Origin: JAWLBM01 sp041687675 | GTDB lineage: Bacteria; Pseudomonadota; Alphaproteobacteria; Rhizobiales; Pleomorphomonadaceae | Assembly (NCBI GenBank): GCA_041687675.1 | Contig: JAWLBM010000050.1 | Coordinates: 1-33,441 of the forward strand | DNA: 33,441 nt | Reading direction: 5' to 3' | Shown: positions 32,401-33,441 of the stretch, in pieces | Layout: every line of letters begins with the position of its first letter | Numbering within the stretch: position 1 is the first letter of the stretch | The notes under the pieces: model-generated | What the model saw: the letters and a program-made list of their open reading frames with translations, nothing else | The model's database searches: none | What the model was told of the DNA's origin: nothing | Made by a program: the position numbers and the translations under genes

Positions 32401-33441
32401 GGTGTCGCCCTGCAAGCCTTGCGGCCCTTCCGGACCAGCCGGGCCGGGATCGCCCTGCAAGCCTTGCGGCCCTTGCGGACCGGCCGGGCCGGTGTCGCCC
32501 TGCAAGCCTTGCGGCCCTTCCGGACCAGCCGGGCCGGGATCGCCCTGCAAACCCTGCGGCCCTTGCGGACCGGCCGGGCCGGTGTCGCCCTGCAAGCCTT
32601 GCGGCCCTTCCGGACCAGCCGGGCCGGGATCGCCCTGCAAACCCTGCGGACCTTGCGGACCGGCCGGGCCGGTGTCGCCCTGCAAGCCTTGCGGCCCTTC
32701 CGGACCAGCCGGGCCGGGATCGCCCTGCACGCCCTGCGGTCCCTCCGGCCCCTGCGGGCCGGCCGGGCCGGGGTCGCCCTGAACGCCCTGCGGCCCCTCC
32801 GGGCCCTGAGGTCCGGTCGGGCCGATGTCGCCCTGGAGACCCTGCGGCCCCGTCGGGCCGGGATCGCCCTGCACGCCTTGCGGCCCGGTCGGCCCCTCGG
32901 CGCCGGTGTCGCCAGTGGCGCCGCGCGCGGTGAACAGCTTCCACACCGCCGGAACCTGATCCGGCGGGCCGGCCAGCGTCTGCACCTCGGTGTACCAGCT
33001 CGAGCCGTTGTAGGTGACCAGCGCATTCGGCGGGTACTGCTTACCCGCCTCCCAGACGCCCGATGGCACTAGCCCAGGGTCGCCCTGAGGGCCGGCCGGG
33101 CCGGTTTCGCCCTGCAGACCCTGCAGACCCTGCGGGCCCTGCGGACCGACCGGGCCTGGATCGCCCTGCACGCCCTGCGGTCCATCCGGGCCCTGCGGAC
33201 CGGCCGGGCCAGTCTCGCCCTGCACGCCCTGCGGTCCCTGCTGACCGGCCGGCCCCTGCAGGCCCTGAAGCCCCTGGTCTCCCTGCGGGCCTGTGGGACC
33301 CTGCGGCCCTTGCGGCCCCTGCGCCCCCTGCGGTCCCTGCAAGCCCTGCGGGCCCTGCGGTCCGGGGGCGCCCTGCGGGCCGGCGGGGCCCTGGATCTGG
33401 CCGACGTTGGTGAAGACCAGGCCGGTCCACACCCACAGGTC
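28981..33441 (-). CDS. Giant collagen-like mosaic protein, 5' end outside window
   Basis: At least 1,486 codons, open to the right edge, so the start is missing. Long Gly-X-Y blocks (GPTGPTG, GPQGLQG types) alternate with globular modules. About nine W/Y-rich units of about 50 residues carry a pattern W...Y..GDVV.Y.G..Y.A...P....W..L resembling CBM5/12 chitin-binding modules. Two complete units and the end of a third have the pattern VTIxGS...GDG...LxVWxGxxWxNVGQ, like collagen/phage-fibre hinge modules. A non-collagen C-terminal region of about 145 residues follows. Such proteins form trimeric fibres on cell or virion surfaces. Thr in GPT triplets may be glycosylated. Internal DNA repeats of 36, 54, 90 and 99 bp are nearly identical. 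Confidence 0.9.
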   Translation of the reverse strand, partial: DLWVWTGLVFTNVGQIQGPAGPQGAPGPQGPQGLQGPQGAQGPQGPQGPTGPQGDQGLQGLQGPAGQQGPQGVQGETGPAGPQGPDGPQGVQGDPGPVGPQGPQGLQGLQGETGPAGPQGDPGLVPSGVWEAGKQYPPNALVTYNGSSWYTEVQTLAGPPDQVPAVWKLFTARGATGDTGAEGPTGPQGVQGDPGPTGPQGLQGDIGPTGPQGPEGPQGVQGDPGPAGPQGPEGPQGVQGDPGPAGPEGPQGLQGDTGPAGPQGPQGLQGDPGPAGPEGPQGLQGDTGPAGPQGPQGLQGDPGPAGPEGPQGLQGDTGPAGPQGPQGLQGDPGPAGPEGPQGLQGDTGPAGPQGPQGPQGLQGDTGPAGPQGLQGDTGPAGPTGPAGQDGSSVTILGSFPDEATLFATVTNPQAGDGYLVGGDLYVWDGSAWNNVGQIQGPQGDVGPTGPTGLQGPAGQDGAIGATGPTGLQGPAGQDGAVGATGPTGLQGPAGQDGAVGATGPTCLQGPAGQDGAVGATGPTGLQGPAGQDGATGPTGPTGLQGPAGQDGAAGATGPTGAEGAAGPAGPTGPTGLQGPAGQDGAIGATGPTGAEGAAGQDGAIGPTGPTGLQGPAGVAGATGPTGAEGPAGQDGAIGPTGPTGLQGPAGVAGATGPTGPGVTYRGVWQLAFSYVPNDIVQFNNRLWRANAPNQAVQPNMINALGWELYMPGLRYRGPWSSAATYENGDVVLYQGTLYGTDTVEAGGPPDVGDWFEFLPAGATGPTGSPGAAGATGPTGPGFNFRNLWAAIQTYNPGDVVQFNNHLWRSTVTSTNVEPSLIAPGSSSWTRLLPALNYRGTFVLGTTYEQGDLVLHLGAIYRAINSPAAGTPGAGGEFSLLIPPGPVGATGAAGPTGPTGPQGVAGATGPTGLQGVAGATGPTGPQGVAGATGPTGLQGVAGAIGPTGPTGPTGIQGSVGPQGVAGPTGPTGLKGDPGQSVTIKGSVSSLANLPANPSVGDGWILTTDGTLHVWTGSVWQNVGQVRGPVGPTGPDGKSFAWKGTWSAATAYVANDVVALNGQSYVAISPSSNANPETNQAVWGLLAEKGEAGDGFVWKGEFASVNVYDPGDVVSYQGSMWVANVGMSGVAPDPNKPEWSRMAAGFNYTGPHQGNFDYKVGDVVRGSQSSKGSFVALVDHTSGTVGTLPQQQWGLLAADGTKGVDGADGATGPTGPAGPAGNDGSSLAYKGEWNSSTQYLYDDFVTYDGSSYRADGSIGPSATPPDQTPPGVWIPLSLKGATGPTGAAGAAGPTGPTGAAGPTGPTGTAGPAGAAGPTGATGATGAAGAAGPTGPTGPVGPTGASPILQTFSVSGGPGGVENPTQNFDFVWIGAGVFFTTTVPDQVLSGTIATSFWKASAPVDVAVAVCAARKSNPPIFDPPTPLVPGSYTYVHVTDQYANVTAATRGVLPTVGDWAIGLCVQGDFVAPPGDGLMWDQVQGHLLLTTQ
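30618..30761 (-). repeat. 36-bp tandem repeat in the collagen-like gene (4 units)
   Basis: CTCCGGCGACGCCCTG recurs at 30618, 30654, 30690 and 30726 (30726 with one change). It encodes 12 residues of the form GVAGATGPTGLQ or GVAGATGPTGPQ, with LQ and PQ alternating. Confidence 0.88.
31471..31668 (-). repeat. 99-bp tandem repeat in the collagen-like gene (2 units)
   Basis: CGGGCCGGTG followed by the same 99-bp context starts at 31471 and 31570, with a third partial start at 31669. Each unit encodes 33 residues (11 Gly-X-Y triplets). Confidence 0.85.
31843..32112 (-). repeat. 54-bp tandem repeat in the collagen-like gene (5 units)
   Basis: GCCGTCCTGGCCGGCCGG recurs at 31843, 31897, 31951, 32005 and 32059. 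It encodes the 18-residue unit LQGPAGQDGAVGATGPTG with small variations. One unit carries a Gly to Cys change (codon at 31924-31926). Confidence 0.92.
32401..32760 (-). repeat. 90-bp tandem repeat in the collagen-like gene (4 units)
   Basis: GGTGTCGCCCTGCAAGCC starts at 32401, 32491, 32581 and 32671, exactly 90 bp apart. Each unit encodes 30 residues (10 triplets) alternating GDTGPA and GDPGPA. Units are nearly identical at DNA level, including third codon positions. Confidence 0.93.

Noticed and set aside
32401..32760. CRISPR array
   Set aside because: Regular spacing of short repeats exists, but the intervening sequence is also repeated and the whole stretch is coding Gly-X-Y; there are no unique spacers or cas genes.
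32348..32782. Plus-strand collagen-like frame (GPAGPVSPCKPCGPSG type)
   Set aside because: The reverse complement of Gly-Pro-rich codons is itself Gly/Pro-rich, so this and similar plus-strand frames are shadows of the minus-strand gene, which alone contains the globular modules and a full-length frame.

Overview
The window is high-GC DNA with the gene content of an alphaproteobacterium, most likely a member of the Hyphomicrobiales (Rhizobiales). Pointers are the pgi-zwf-edd Entner-Doudoroff block, a PlcP/Agt-type pair, dgcN-dgcA, an alphaproteobacterial-type CheZ, an MlaEFD operon with an auxiliary lipoprotein, and 'CGTCATCCCGGCG' repeats typical of this group. Genus cannot be decided from the sequence alone.

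Left part (1-7947, all minus strand): a CoxL/xanthine-dehydrogenase-type molybdenum subunit without its partner subunits, then edd, zwf and pgi read right to left as pgi-zwf-edd. pgl is not present between zwf and edd. Next, on the plus strand (8204-11104), come a PlcP-type phospholipase C and an Agt-type glycosyltransferase overlapping by ATGA, then a PLP threonine/serine dehydratase. An 18-bp sequence matching the Pho box at 14 of 18 positions, with a -10-like hexamer exactly 10 bp after it, lies in front of plcP. It marks the pair as a probable phosphate-starvation lipid-remodelling operon.

Middle part: a 0.5-kb repeat zone (11105-11600) holds two 89-bp palindromic elements and a decayed minisatellite running into the stop of a CheZ-like gene. 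Then come a minus-strand dgcN-dgcA-M24 operon (D-glutamate utilisation, with a metal-site-degenerate M24 protein) and a divergent plus-strand lipid transport operon, STAS-mlaE / mlaF / mlaD / lipoprotein. mlaD is unusually long and built of 33-residue and 106-residue helical repeats. A 100-N assembly gap falls inside a near-identical 318-bp repeat.

Right part: a small secreted cysteine protein and a GlxA-type regulator, a secreted protein with three peptidoglycan-binding domains and a glutamine-rich linker, a LysR regulator, a secreted DUF3604 protein, and a 1.4-kb gene-free spacer with two internal tandem duplications. The last 4.4 kb is the 3' part of a giant collagen-like gene that runs off the window. 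It alternates Gly-X-Y blocks with about nine W/Y-rich modules resembling CBM5/12 and two to three phage-fibre-like modules, and ends in a unique C-terminal domain. This mosaic protein and the Pho-box-controlled plcP-agt pair are the most notable items.
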